Of a DNA stretch of 64,000 nt, positions 48,620-59,740 are shown in pieces. Below the pieces are notes generated by a model that made no database searches, was not told where the DNA came from, and saw only the letters and a list, made by a program, of their open reading frames with translations. The position numbers and the translations under genes were made by a program. Each line of letters starts with the position of its first letter. Positions within the stretch are counted from its first letter, which is position 1. The stretch is from Dimorphilus gyrociliatus (Eukaryota; Annelida; Polychaeta; Dinophilidae): the NCBI GenBank assembly GCA_904063045.1, contig CAJFCJ010000025.1, forward strand, positions 1,023,955 through 1,087,954, read 5' to 3'.

Positions 48620-49103
48620 TATAATTGCTGTTGTTGATACACTATCAAGAATTTTGATGCAAGTATACAATTTAAGAATTATACAGTGATTGTTTATACT
48701 ATATGCGTAAAAACAATAATCAATAATCAGTTTGTAAAACTAAACTAGTAATTACTATAACCACTTTTTAAGCTTTTATACGAACTGCATACTGTAAAGT
48801 AATATGATGATTTTTTTTACTTTGGCAGTGTTTCTATATATAGTTTTTATGCCAAATTGTTCGCATAAAGAGTGCAGAGCGAACTATTTTCTCTAAAAAT
48901 TGATTAAATAATCAAATAAAAACAAAAATTAATGCACCGTAATTTTATGTTTTATTCGGAATTTTTCCTTTTCTTTTAGGATTATAGGATTTCTCTTTCT
49001 CTTCTTCTTTCACCCCACTATTTAATCTTCTTTATGTCTTTTTATATAGCTTAATAATTCCTTCCCTTTTTTGCTTCTAAATTATTACAAGTTATATTTA
49101 GTC

Positions 49104-49137
49104 ATGGATAGGGTGGGGTAGGGTGTAGTGGGGTTTG
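49104..49137. repeat. G-rich tract, unit 1
   Basis: GGGTGGGG-type tract homologous to the longer minisatellite at 53,843-53,903 in unit 2. Confidence 0.7.
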
Positions 49138-49228
49138 TAGAACAGAAGGATGACTTGAACAATCAGAACTAGGAAATCAGAAAGAAGATGATGAAGAAGA
49201 AGAGCATAAAAAGATATAAAGGGGTATA

Positions 49229-49247
49229 GTATATACAGTATATACAG

Positions 49248-49274
<27 letters not shown>
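49229..49274. repeat. TATACAG / (TA)n tract
   Basis: Two TATACAGTA words run into about 14 TA units. The matching place in unit 2 (about 54,000-54,090) has unrelated AT-rich sequence. Confidence 0.85.
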
Positions 49275-49279
<5 letters not shown>

Positions 49280-50128
49280 ATGGATCCTTTAAATAGCATT
49301 GTACACAATTGGGCATCTACTAAATCTACAGCCAATAGAATATAACGAAAGAATGAATGAAACAAAGAGAGAAAGAGAAAGAAACAGTGAAAAAGTATAC
49401 AATATAACGTAAGATAGACAAAGGTACTATGTGCTATTAAGTAGCAAAGCAAAAGTGATTAGAAATTTGTAATTAGTTATTAGTATTAATAAAGAATATT
49501 ACTGTCTGTGCTTGACACTTTGTATTATTTCGGAAGAAAGTATTCTATCATAATATTTCTTTCAAATTTAACTGTATTATCGCTCTCCATCACTTGCTTC
49601 AATGGCGACGGAGAGGAACATGAGCGAAATGAATGGATGACTGACAATATTTTAAAATGATGCTATCAAAATTACAATAAATTATAATATCTGATTAAAA
49701 AAAACAGAATTAAAAAAAAGAAACTTACGTCTATCCTCTCGGGGTTCTTTTCCTGAATTTAATTATCCTCACACCTGTGCGTTTTTTCCCTATTCCATTT
49801 TACCAAGGTAGAGACGCCCCGATAGCAAAGCCATCTGCAGTCGAAGTATATGCATTATTTTACATTATGTAGCCTAACAGCGAAAACACTGTTCCCTATT
49901 GATTTACTGGATTATTTATTTATTCTCCCGTTTACTATTTCGTTCAAAATGTTAACGCTATTTCTGTTTAATTGAACTCAGGTAACCTAATAAAATTCAA
50001 AATATTGTATATACACTTTATCCTATAAATTAATACACAGGGACTGTTTTAAACGGATTATTTTCCCATTTTTTTTCAATATTCCTCATGAAAAATCTAG
50101 CAGAAGAGCTAATCTTTCTAATTTATAG

Positions 50129-50272
50129 TCAATAAAGATTCTTGTTGATTACAGGGATAACCGAATAAAATCAAACGCATCATTCGAAATTGGAGGAAGA
50201 GGCGTTGGAGTAGTTATATTATCTTGTTGTAGTTTATTTTCCAAGTCTTTCTTGCCAAAGATTTTCAAGTAA
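50129..50272 (+). pseudogene. ILEI/FAM3-like exon fragment, unit 1
   Basis: After an acceptor-like TTTATAG the frame reads SIKILVDYRDNRIKSNAS, FEIGGRGVGVVIL and continues to a stop at 50270-50272. The FxxGGRGxxVVxL signature resembles the start of the ILEI domain of FAM3 and POMGNT1. No continuation of that domain follows, so it is an orphan exon or a coincidence. A near-identical copy is at 55634-55777. Confidence 0.35.
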
Positions 50273-50424
50273 ATTGAATAAAAGAGGTGGGAAATCGAAT
50301 TACTAAAATCAGAACATTTTTAAAGAGTCGATTGTCTTTCAACATTTAAACTTTTTGTTGTATCTAGAGAATAAAATGAGCTAGTCATCTAATAGAGAGA
50401 GAGACAGAGACAGAGACAGAGATG

Positions 50425-50725
50425 TCCTTTTCCCTTCGATAATCCTTTATATGCACCGATGTCTCTGATATCCTTATAGGAGCCTTTCACCTTAATTGCA
50501 CTATCTTTGCTACCATTCAAGTCCGCAAACATAAAACTCAGAGCGATATCCTTACACGATTGCCACCTATCTATGGTGTTTTCCCATTGCTTAAAGTAAT
50601 CTTGATGTGTTCTAGTCTATTATCTATGCATAAATATATTGTTGGCAAGAAGAAAAGAGTAGGGAACAGTTTCATCCATAACGTATTCGTACAGATTTCT
50701 AAGTATTACTGTATGGCTTCTCGCT
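50425..50725 (-). pseudogene. GT64 exon 2 fragment (minus strand)
   Basis: Closely matches the exon 2 of copy 3 (56,092-56,400), keeping the GAYKGLSKRKGH region and the CxDIALSFMFADLN region. It lacks the 3' end (replaced by AGAGACAGAG repeat) and stops abruptly at about 50,725, where sequence of the opposite strand begins. Confidence 0.8.
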
Positions 50726-51002
50726 CATTAAACGATCGGTTCGTCATTATTCTCAATTTAGTAATGTTTCAAAGATCATCATTGTTTGGTTCAATGAAGA
50801 ACAATTGCCTTCGAAACTGGACGTGAAACAGAATTACATGTCTAAAAAGAGTAAAGTCAACTTGGAATTTTACTGGATGGATAATTATATGAGATTGAGA
50901 TATTATCCTTATCCTACAATCGATACGGAGGCGGTCTTGAACGTTAACGATGATATTCTTATAGCTGAAGAAGCTGCTTTTAAAGCTTTCAAATATTGGC
51001 AG
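50726..51002 (+). pseudogene. GT64 exon 1 fragment (plus strand)
   Basis: Opposite orientation to the preceding fragment. It reads through KIIIVWFNEEQLPSKLDV (one frameshift), KVNLEFYWMDNYMRLRYYPY, PTIDTEAVLNVNDDILIAEE and ends at a good donor after KYWQ (51003). The DDD motif is NDD here and the N-terminal half of the exon is missing. Confidence 0.8.
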
Positions 51003-51409
51003 GTGATAAGTCGTTTTACGTGAATTGCATTTATACAATCATTTACATTGTGTATTGTATTCGCACTATCATTTTTACTTTTTCCTTTAATCAATCAGTT
51101 AAGCAGAGTTATCATTTGACTACTGTTATTGTATTATACTGGCGAGTTTCTCTATTGATTTATCGAATAATTAAGTTTTACTGGAGTTGGACGAAATCTT
51201 CTATCGTAAGTAGTTAAAAGAATATCACTACTCACTGATAGTTATTGATACGATGATTTTCTGTATATACAGTCCCAATAAACGTTCTCAGAGTGGAAAA
51301 AGTGAATTATTTAACTGATAGGACTTGCTTAATTACCTTTTTTTGTTTAGAATGAAGGATAAGAGATATATACAACCGAATTTATAGATAGAATTCATTA
51401 AAAAATTTT

Positions 51410-51480
51410 TCCTGCTTTAACAGTATTTTTTATTTTAAAATTTTCAAAAACAAAGTGGAGAGAAAATTTCGGCCATGTTT
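51410..51480 (-). mobile_element. Possible end of a Tc1-like element
   Basis: GAGAAAATTTCGGCCATGTT and the ~50 bp before it match, in reverse complement, the sequence after the degenerate transposase at 59,660-59,720. It abuts the GT64 fragment starting at 51,482, so a transposon remnant probably interrupts that pseudogene. Confidence 0.45.
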
Positions 51481-51481
51481 C

Positions 51482-51640
51482 GTAAAAATACGAGATATCC
51501 GCGAGGGCGCTCCAAAGCAAGCCTATCAAGGATTATCAAAGAGAGAGAGAGTCATCTATTTCAGAGATCGTATTGTTTGAATAGATTCGCGGAACAATAC
51601 GACACTTTTCCTTTGAAAAAGCACCATAAAGTACTCTCCG
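51482..51640 (+). pseudogene. GT64 exon 2 3'-end fragment (plus strand)
   Basis: VKIRDIREG, then QGLSKR, a frameshift in the GAGAGAGA run at 51,540-51,550, then HLFQRSYCLNRFAEQYDTFP. It continues the plus-strand fragment at 50,726-51,002, so together they are one decayed GT64 copy with the middle of exon 2 lost. Confidence 0.8.
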
Positions 51641-52749
51641 AAGGACCAAATCTGAAATGTTATTTTAATTTATTCTTATTGACATATTTAACTAAAAAAT
51701 TATTGTTAATTGGTTAATTAATGAGTTAAGAAAAAACGAATAATAAAGAGTATAAGCTTTATCATTCTCCTATCGAATGACTGATGGCGATATGCTTACA
51801 CTGATAAACTAAATCAAAACGCCTTCGTTTATTCAATTTTTAAGTATTTTAAGTTGTAAATGGATTGTTTTTGCTGTAGAGAAATACATTTGTTTGTGCA
51901 TAGTTCGGTCGTGTAAATACATAATCTCCCGCCCATATAGGCGAGTCACGACTGCCTTTTTTATATAGATAAGAGATAGGCGTTTATTACGAGACAACCG
52001 TATTTATCGCCTATTGAAGTGGAATATTTTAGCTTTCCCATAACTCATATGGGTTGGGTTGAACACGCCTGATCAATATTTTTTCTTCCCGATACCTTAC
52101 ACAGTGTATTTTACAATAGGCTTAATAGACGTATTTAGCTGCTCTACTTTTGTCTCAATAGGTAAAGATTTAAAGAAATATTTAAGAAGAACGTTTAGGT
52201 TTTATTGACAATACCTAAATGAATAACTTATACGAGAACGAGTCTGTGAACGATTCCGTGCGCATCGAAATCAGTAATAGCAAGTAGAGTAACTTACTAA
52301 CTTGCTATATTTCCTTTAGAGTACTTTATTAATCTTTTTTTTGGTACTTTGAAAAAAACCAAAAGTTTTATTAGACAATTTAGAGAAATCTCAAAATTAG
52401 AAGATTATTGATACTATCTATTTTATTACATACTTAAAACTTTAATATTTAAATATTATAAAATTTCTCCTTGACAGATTTTGAGAGTTTAACTATCTGA
52501 CTCTCACTTTCAATTGCCTGTATTACGTTATGTTTATACATTTTGTTTCTATTATACATTATGATCAATCAGCTAAATGAACGCAGGGCTCTCAATATGT
52601 ATAAAAGAGCACTGTTTAAATTATGCATATATGAATTAAATTATATATACTGTGAATATATTTAATGATTTTGTGATAAAACATAAAATTTCGATATCAA
52701 TTTAGAATAACAGTTAGGATGTTCATAGAGTATGAACGAATTTACATTA

Positions 52750-53253
52750 CTACACAAGTATTTTTGAATGTTTTATTAGAGGAAAGTTTGCGTAGCGTTC
52801 AGAAAATCTGTTTAGGCAATAAGATCTTTGAAAATGATGGCCTTTTCTTTTCGATAAACCTTTATACTTTCCACTTTCTCGTATATCTTTAAGCTTTCCT
52901 TTGACCTTTATTGCGCTCGTGTTGCCCTTATTCAAGTCGGCTATCATAAAGCTCATCGCAATGTCTTCGCAACCCTGCCATCTATCTATTGAAGTCTTCC
53001 ATTCCTTAATATAATTCCCGTAGAGAGCGTAAAATCTCCGATGAAGAAATATGTTGTTGGCAAGAAGGAACGAATAAGGTACAGTCTCTTTCATAACATA
53101 CTCGTACAGATTTCTACCAATCACATTGTGACTCCTTGATATAAAACCATACATAAAATGTTTTTCTTTCTGCAAAATAGAGACAAAATAGAATCTTTCT
53201 TTATTTGATTCGTTAATGAAAAAACTGCAATAACTACGCAAAAGCAACTACTA
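52750..53253 (-). pseudogene. GT64 copy 2, exon 2 only
   Basis: Exon 2 (53169-52750) and part of the intron are identical to copy 1, but upstream of 53,254 the sequence jumps to what lies near 47,660 in unit 1. About 765 bp holding all of exon 1, with the membrane anchor and the DDD motif, is deleted. The open frame is intact yet cannot make an active enzyme. Confidence 0.85.
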
Positions 53254-53842
53254 CTGTTTTTCTTGGTAAATTTTCAAAACTATTCGCAGAGGCGTTTAAT
53301 AATCCTTCCTGTCCGTTGTAGTTGTAGAATGGGAGAAAAAGATGCAGAGAAGGCACAAAGATGAATTGATGTAGAGGTACAAAAATAAAGAGAATGCGTA
53401 AGCGAAAAAGAGAGAGAGGGAGAGATAGATGTATATAATTGCTGTTGTTAATACACTATCAAGAATTATAAAGCAAGTACGCAATTTAAGAATTATACAG
53501 TGATTGTTTTTACTATATGTGTAAAAACAACAATGAGCAATCAGTTTGTAAAACCAAAGTAGTAATTAGTATAATAACTTCTCAGCTTTTGTACATATTG
53601 CATACTGTAAAGTAATATAATGATTTTTTTTACTGTGGCAGTGACGAGCAAACCATTTGCTCTAAAAATTGATTAAATAATCAAATAAAAACAAAAATTA
53701 ATACACCGTAATTTTATGTTTTATTCGGAATTTTTCCTTTTCTTTTAGGATTATAGGATTTCTCTTTCTCTTCTTCTTTCTATATAGCTTAATAATTCCT
53801 TTCCTTTTTTACTTCTAAATAGTAACAAGTTATATTTAGTTA

Positions 53843-53903
53843 TGGGTGGGGTGGAACAAGGTGGGGTGGAACAAGGTGGGGTGGGGCAGGGTGGGGTGGG
53901 GTG
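53843..53903. repeat. G-rich minisatellite
   Basis: GGTGGAACAAGGTGGG-type units repeated about twice, then GGGGTGGGGCAGGGTGGGG. At least four runs of three or more G on the plus strand make a G-quadruplex possible. Expanded relative to unit 1 (49,104-49,137). Confidence 0.85.
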
Positions 53904-54217
53904 TAAAATAGAAAGATGACTTGAACTATCAATCAAAATTAGGAAATGAGAAAGAAGACGATGAAGAAGAAGAGTATAAAAAAGATATAAAGAGAAGAAT
54001 TACCATAAGTATTGATTATATAACCAATCTACATTTACTTTGTTTTCTTATCAATACTATATATTGTATGTCAATATAGCAATATATAATATAAATGGAA
54101 TTTAAATAGCATTGTACACAATTGGGCTTTTATTAAACCTTCAGCCAATAGAATATAGTGAAAGAATGAATGAAAGAATGAGAGAAAGAAAGAAATAGTG
54201 AATAAGTATATAATATA

Positions 54218-54887
54218 TAGTCGATGGGTACATCGCCTAAAGTTACGTCTATATATATTTTAAACCTAATCATATTTCATTACCCTTTATCATTTCGATA
54301 CGTTATTACTTATTATTACTGCTATATTTACTAGTATAAAGTGGACGACATGTATATGGACACCGTAAATTTTGATAGGCCAATGATCCCAGCCCAATCG
54401 AGAACATGTGGCATCTGACCAAGACAATGGTCTATGATGGTCCACAGTTCGAGACAGAGGATGAACTGTGGGAAAAGATTAAGAAATGCTCCTATGAGGT
54501 TATTAACAGAAATCCACTCTTGTTGCCAAGTTTATACGAGGGAATGGGCCGTAGAATAAGCAAGTGTATAGAAAGAGAGGGTTGGCACATACAAAAATAG
54601 ATAAAATTTGAACAATTGAACATTGTTGCAAAAAACATGTTGCGCGGCCAAATAAGAAAAAAAATCGGAAAACTATGGTAATTTCTATAAAAAAAAATAT
54701 GTAAAAGCGTACCTAACTGCTGTTTTAAAGAAATCTATATAAAATTGCAAGTTTATTGCAAGTTTATAAAAATTTGAGGTGTTCCAACATACCTGTCGTC
54801 CACTTTATACCTTAAACTTTAACGCGTTGTATTACTAAAGTCGGTGGAAATAGCTATAACCTACGTTCGCTACTCATTCATCGACTA
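54218..54887. mobile_element. TIR-bounded insertion in unit 2 (outer element)
   Basis: TAGTCGATG at 54218 and its complement CATCGACTA ending at 54887 bound ~670 bp that unit 1 does not have (compare around 49,405). It contains a second, inner Tc1-like element. The outer TIR is only 9 bp perfect, so its classification is uncertain. Confidence 0.4.
54335..54809 (+). mobile_element. Deleted Tc1-like element (inner)
   Basis: TIRs of ~44 bp: TATAAAGTGGACGACATGTA at the left, complement of TATAAAGTGGACGACAGGTA at the right. The 475-bp element keeps only the transposase C terminus (NPIENMWHLTKTMVYDGP to EREGWHIQK, ~54,398-54,600); the DNA-binding part and the first catalytic Asp residues are gone. 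Related to, but clearly different from, the 47.8-kb element. Confidence 0.8.
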
Positions 54888-55633
54888 CACAATAAAACAT
54901 AAAATAGAAGTAGGTACGCTCTATTCAGTAGCCAAGCAAAAGTAATTATAAACTTGTAATTAATGATTAGTATTTTAAAACTAAAGAATACTACTGCCTG
55001 TGATTGATACTTTGTATCATTTTTGAAGAAAGCATTCTATCATAAGATTTCTTTCAGATTTTAACTATATTATCGCTCTCCATCACTTGCTTCAATGGCG
55101 ACGGAGAGGAATATGAGCGAATTGAATGGATGACTGACAATATTTTAAAATGATGCTATCAAAATTACGATAAATAATAATATCTGATTAAAAAAAACAG
55201 AATTAAAAAAAAGAAATTTACGTCTATCCTCTCGGAGTTCTTTTCATGAATTTAATTATCCTCACACCTGTGCGTTTTCTCCCTGTTCCATTTTGCCAAG
55301 GTAGAGACGCCCCGATAGCAAAGCCATCTGCTGTCAAAGTATGCGCATAATTTTACAATTTGTAGCCTAACAGCGAAAATCCTTCTGTTTTTCCCTATTG
55401 ATTTACTGGATTATTTATTTATTCTCCCGTTTACTATTTTGTACAAAATGTTAACGCTATTTCTGTTTAATCGAATAGACAGATTCTACTCAGGTAACCT
55501 AATAAAATTCAGAATACTGTCTATACCCTTTATCCTATATATTCAGGTACTGTTTTACACGGATTAATTGCCCATTTTTTTCAATATTCCTCATGAAAAA
55601 TCTAGCAGAAGAGCTAATCTTTCTAATTTACAG

Positions 55634-55777
55634 TCAATAAAGATTCTTGTTGATTACAGGGATAACCGAATAAAATCAAACGCATCATTCGAAATTGGAG
55701 GAAGAGGCGTTGGAGTAGTTATATTATCTTGTTGTAGTTTATTTTCCAAGTCTTTCTTGCCAAAGATTTTCAAGTAA
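55634..55777 (+). pseudogene. ILEI/FAM3-like exon fragment, unit 2
   Basis: Same orphan exon as 50129-50272, with a better acceptor (CTAATTTACAG). The frame SIKILVDYRDNRIKSNAS, FEIGGRGVGVVIL is unbroken in both copies despite the flanking changes. The downstream part of an ILEI domain is not found. Confidence 0.35.
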
Positions 55778-56005
55778 ATTGAATAAAAGAGGTGGGAAAT
55801 CGAATTACTAAAATCAGAACATTTTTAAAGAGTCGATTGTCTTTCAACATTTAAACTTTTTGTTGTATTTAGAGAATAAAACGGGCAAGAGAGAGAGAGC
55901 GAGAGAGAGAGAGAGAGATACTGATACAAAAGATATATTCATCCTTCAATACTCTCAACAATGAAAAATTTTAACAAATTAGAAATAGAAATGTCTTGTC
56001 GAGGA

Positions 56006-57205
56006 TTATTTTATAATACGAGAGTGCTTCCTCAATGGAAATTCTTTATAACGTTCAGCGTAACGATTTAAGCAGTAAGATCTCTGAAAGTGATGTCCTT
56101 TTCTCTTCGATAATCCTTTATATGCACCGATGTCTCTGATATCCTTATAGGAGCCTTTCACCTTAATTGCACTATCTTTGCTACCATTCAAGTCCGCAAA
56201 CATAAAACTCAGAGCGATATCCTCACACGATTGCCACCTATCTATGGTGTTTTCCCATTGCCTAGTATAATCTTGATATATTCTTGTGTATTTCCTATGC
56301 ATAAATATATTGTTGGCAAGAAGAAAAGAGTAGGGAACAGTTTCATCCATAACGTATTCGTACAGATTTCTCCCTATTACTTTGTGGCTCCTCGCCACAA
56401 AGCCGTACATAAAATTTTTTTCCTTCTGCAAAAGAAATGATAAAGAATTTTGTTAAAGAATGTTCTTTTCAATATAGAAAGGGAGCTGCTAACAACGCCT
56501 TTTGCAAATATTATAGAATATACTATCTACTCGGCAGTTACTTTTCGATAAAGGTAAAGAAGATACACTTTAAAAACTACAATTTTTATATAGAATAATA
56601 GAAACATTTACCTTCCATTCTACAAAAGCTTTCAGTGCTGAATTTTCATTTATCAGAATATCATCATCGACATTCAATGTAGCTTCCGTATTAATTGTTG
56701 GATATGGATAATATCTTAGCCTGACAAAATTTGGCATCCAATAAAATTCCAAGTTAACTTTACTCTTCGGAGAGAGATATTTGCCGATATCTTTCGCAGT
56801 TGGCATCTTTTGTTCATTAAACCACGCAACAATAATTTTAGAGACATTGCTGAATGTTGAATAGTGCTGAACTGCTCTCGTAATAAGCTTTTCTCTATGA
56901 TATGTAGGCATAACAATAGTATATTTCGTAGATTTTTCGGATGGAGGCTTGTTTAAAAACTCAGTACTATTTCTGCAATTATCAAATGCCATACTAGCTG
57001 TTAAAAAGTCCATCATTGTGATACTTATATCACCCTTATTTATTCTACGCGAGACATGTTTAAGCACACAGTTCTCTGATACAGAAGTCCAGGACACTGC
57101 AGTCTCATATATTTGACCATTTGTACGATATGTGACCAGTCTTAAAATGGTCACAATTCCAAATAAAAGGCTCATTAGCACAATTAAAATCTTTTTACGA
57201 TACAT
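56006..57205 (-). CDS. EXTL2-like GT64 glycosyltransferase, copy 3
   Basis: Exon 1 57205-56612 (198 codons) and exon 2 56425-56006, phase-0 GT-AG intron, 337 residues. N-terminal signal anchor (ILIVLMSLLFGIVTILRLV), a divergent stem, then YTIVMPTYHREKLITRAV, KIIVAWFNEQ, EATLNVDDDILIN, and in exon 2 GFVARSHKVIGRNLYEYVMD, FLLANNIFMHRKY, QSCEDIALSFMFADLN, GHHFQRSYCLNRYAERY. All expected GT64 landmarks are present, so it is probably active. It is the outlier of the cluster and the likely source of the fragment at 50,425-50,725. Confidence 0.88.
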
Positions 57206-58640
57206 TTTTTCACCGTCTTTCTACCTCTATTCACTTGGCAACGAACAAATATACGCTAATCAATAAATTGACGTGGGAAAACTCTGAATCGCAGCTGCCG
57301 CAAAAGACTTCTGCAAAAAATCTCCAAAAATACAATGTTTACAAGCAGATCTTCAAATTTAATCTCCAAGTTATAGAATATAGCATTAGCTTTTATACAG
57401 TATATCCTTCGTTCAAAAACAATTAGCACTACTTCATAGCTGTCAAAGTGCAATGTTAAACATTACGTTAAACAGACATCAGTTACAAATATTTAATTTT
57501 GCATAAAACGAGCTGTCAGATCGAAACATGGATCGATAAATGAAAATATAGAAAAATAACTAAAAGAAAAATTAGACTAATCCATATATTGATACTTCTA
57601 AAAGTAGTTTGAAGCTTATCTTTAACAATAAAAAAAAATGTATTATCTACCTTCGTCTGGGTAGGGAATATCTTCAGTCAAATTGTTGATTTTCTTGTTT
57701 ATAAAAGCAAACATTTAGAGACGAAAGCTTCTATGAATTAATTTAAATAGGTGTATATCAATCTCCTCTGAAGTCGTCTGATAACATTGAACACACCCAG
57801 ATATCGTATTTTTTTTTCTTCCTGTATGGTATCTTGAATATGATATTTGACATACATGAATATTAATCAATGCTAGCGCATCGTGATCTGATCGATTCGG
57901 TGAGAAAGTATAAATCTTGTACAGGCCTTTTGTGAAAACTTTTACGAAATTAAAATCTGCTTTGCATAGGCCTTAGCTTTTGTACTTAAAACTTCTTTCA
58001 TTCAAAAGTAATATTAGAATTTTTGCTTTAGGAAACGGAAAAAACCCAATGACAGTATATTTTAGCTTTCTGTTTAATGATGAGAAGAAATTATCCGATA
58101 CAATGTGACATTTATTAAATCTTGTCACTTTGGTGATGCACGCTTCTAATATACTGATAATATGTATACTATACATTATTTAAACGAATAACTTTGCTAA
58201 GTCATTACTTCCTCAAAAACTTCTCCAATGTAATGTACTGATGTAACTAGTTGAGATACTCTTATCTTATCAGGGGGATTTACGATAAAAATATATCTGT
58301 AATTACAGTCTCTGTTTGAATTAGAAGAGGATTTTTTTGAACTTTCATAATTACTTTGAAAGGTATTAACAGCAAGCATTCACAGTAAAAATATAAAAGC
58401 TACTAAGCCTGAACAGTAAAATATCTTAGCCGACCATACTTTGAAAAGTAGATAAGCAAAAAGGTCGTGTAGAATAAAAACTTACGACTCAATCGTTGGG
58501 ATGATTTAATCCTTCAAAGTAATATAAAACAATAAATGTATATTCATCCTTTTTCTATTTACTCAAAAGCTGAATCTAATTCTCTTTTTTATACTATTCG
58601 ACTACGCCTCAATTAAGAATAGTATTGAAAGCTAAGGCTT
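57206..58640. other. Non-coding stretch
   Basis: AT-rich, no protein-like frame, no clear repeat. It includes the 5' flank of GT64 copy 3. Confidence 0.5.
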
Positions 58641-58860
58641 CTTTCTGCGGTCTTGCCTATGCCGCCGGTCTCTCCAATCTTAGATTTTTCCCTAGAAAGT
58701 GCGCGACGCTGTCCCTTCACCAGAATAAGGTTGAGCCAGAAGGAAATGATTAAGGACGTCGGTGTCCTCGATATAGTTAGGTATTTTGCCCATCAACGCC
58801 GTTAAATCCCGGTTCAATAACAACTGCACCTCCCCGGAATGCCGGCGTTGCCAGTTTCAA
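58640..58860 (-). other. GC-rich remnant of unknown origin
   Basis: A ~220-bp island richer in G+C than its surroundings. The minus strand has about 50 open codons (reading VQLLLNRDLTALMGKI, then PNYIEDTDVLNHFLLAQPYS) before a stop. I do not recognise it; a fragment of a mobile element or a processed transcript is possible. Confidence 0.25.
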
Positions 58861-59060
58861 GTGGAATCCTATTATGAGTATAATATTTTGCCATTGGCTT
58901 GTTAGAGAATGAAAACGAAAGAAATACTACACTCCCAATAAGATGTTTCTGCCATGTTCCCTGTTCCTGCCAAAAAATTACATAATAATCAGACAGAAAC
59001 CTAATTAATAATTTTTTATGACATTTACTGAGAAGTGTTACACAATCAGAGAACAAAAAA

Positions 59061-59740
59061 ATTTAAGAACGTTTTAAAATGGGGAAGATAAGCCTTGAAA
59101 TGAGGGAAAAAATTGTCTGCTTAAAGAAACAAGGGCTGAGTCAAGTAAAAATTTCAAAGCAACTTCAAATTGCCCGTAGTACTGTACGGTACAACCTGAA
59201 GAAGACAATGGAATGTTCTTCCATGGAAGACAAACCCAGATCTGGTCATCCCAAAAAGATATCAGACTCAGATAAAAGAAGTCTGGTCATTATTCAGAAG
59301 AAAAATCCTTTCTATACTGCCAGACAAGCATATTCTTCATGGACAATGGCTGACAAGGTAAACCTATCTTCTGCTTGAATATGGCTTGAAAAGTTTTGTG
59401 GCAAAGATAAAGCCATTGACCAAACCAGGAAACAGAAAAAAAAGAATTGCTAAACATCATAGAGAATCTTTGGGCAGTGCTAAAGAAAATATTGATGATT
59501 TAAAATTGATCATAAAAGATGAATATTTTTCAATTTCTAATGATTATATACAAAATTTATATAAATCAATAAAAAGAAGATGTCGCCTTGTAATTCAGAA
59601 TAAAGGATACCCAATTAATTACTAAATTAATATCAAAATTTCATCAGTTTTTCAGAACATGGCCGAAATTTTTTCTCCTAGGTTTTGTTGAAATTTTTTA
59701 AATAAAGTTTGTGTTCTTGCGATAAGGTCGACATTCCTGT
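59061..59740 (+). mobile_element. Degenerate Tc1-like transposon
   Basis: 59079-59378 encodes the N-terminal helix-turn-helix region of a Tc1-type transposase (MGKISLEMREKIVCLKKQGL, SKQLQIARSTVRYNLKKT, then DKPRSGHPKKIS). After about 59,350 the catalytic core is missing and the C terminus returns with a frameshift: NIIENLWAVLKKI in one frame, then IKRRCRLVIQNKGYPINY in another, ending at 59625. No clean inverted repeats seen. Inactive. Confidence 0.8.

Larger units (their letters stand above)
44990..50370. repeat. Segmental duplication, unit 1
   Basis: Related to 51,760-55,880 in the same orientation, with about 85-95% similarity judged by eye and one block (46,067-46,895) that appears identical. 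It carries the intact GT64 gene, a MITE and a Tc1-like element not present in unit 2. Flanking words such as CGATATGCTTACACTGATAA mark the left end in both units. Confidence 0.75.
51760..55880. repeat. Segmental duplication, unit 2
   Basis: Counterpart of 44,990-50,370. It lacks the MITE, the 47.8-kb Tc1-like element and exon 1 of the GT64 gene, and instead carries the TIR element at 54,218-54,887. The block 52,425-53,253 appears identical to 46,067-46,895. Confidence 0.75.
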
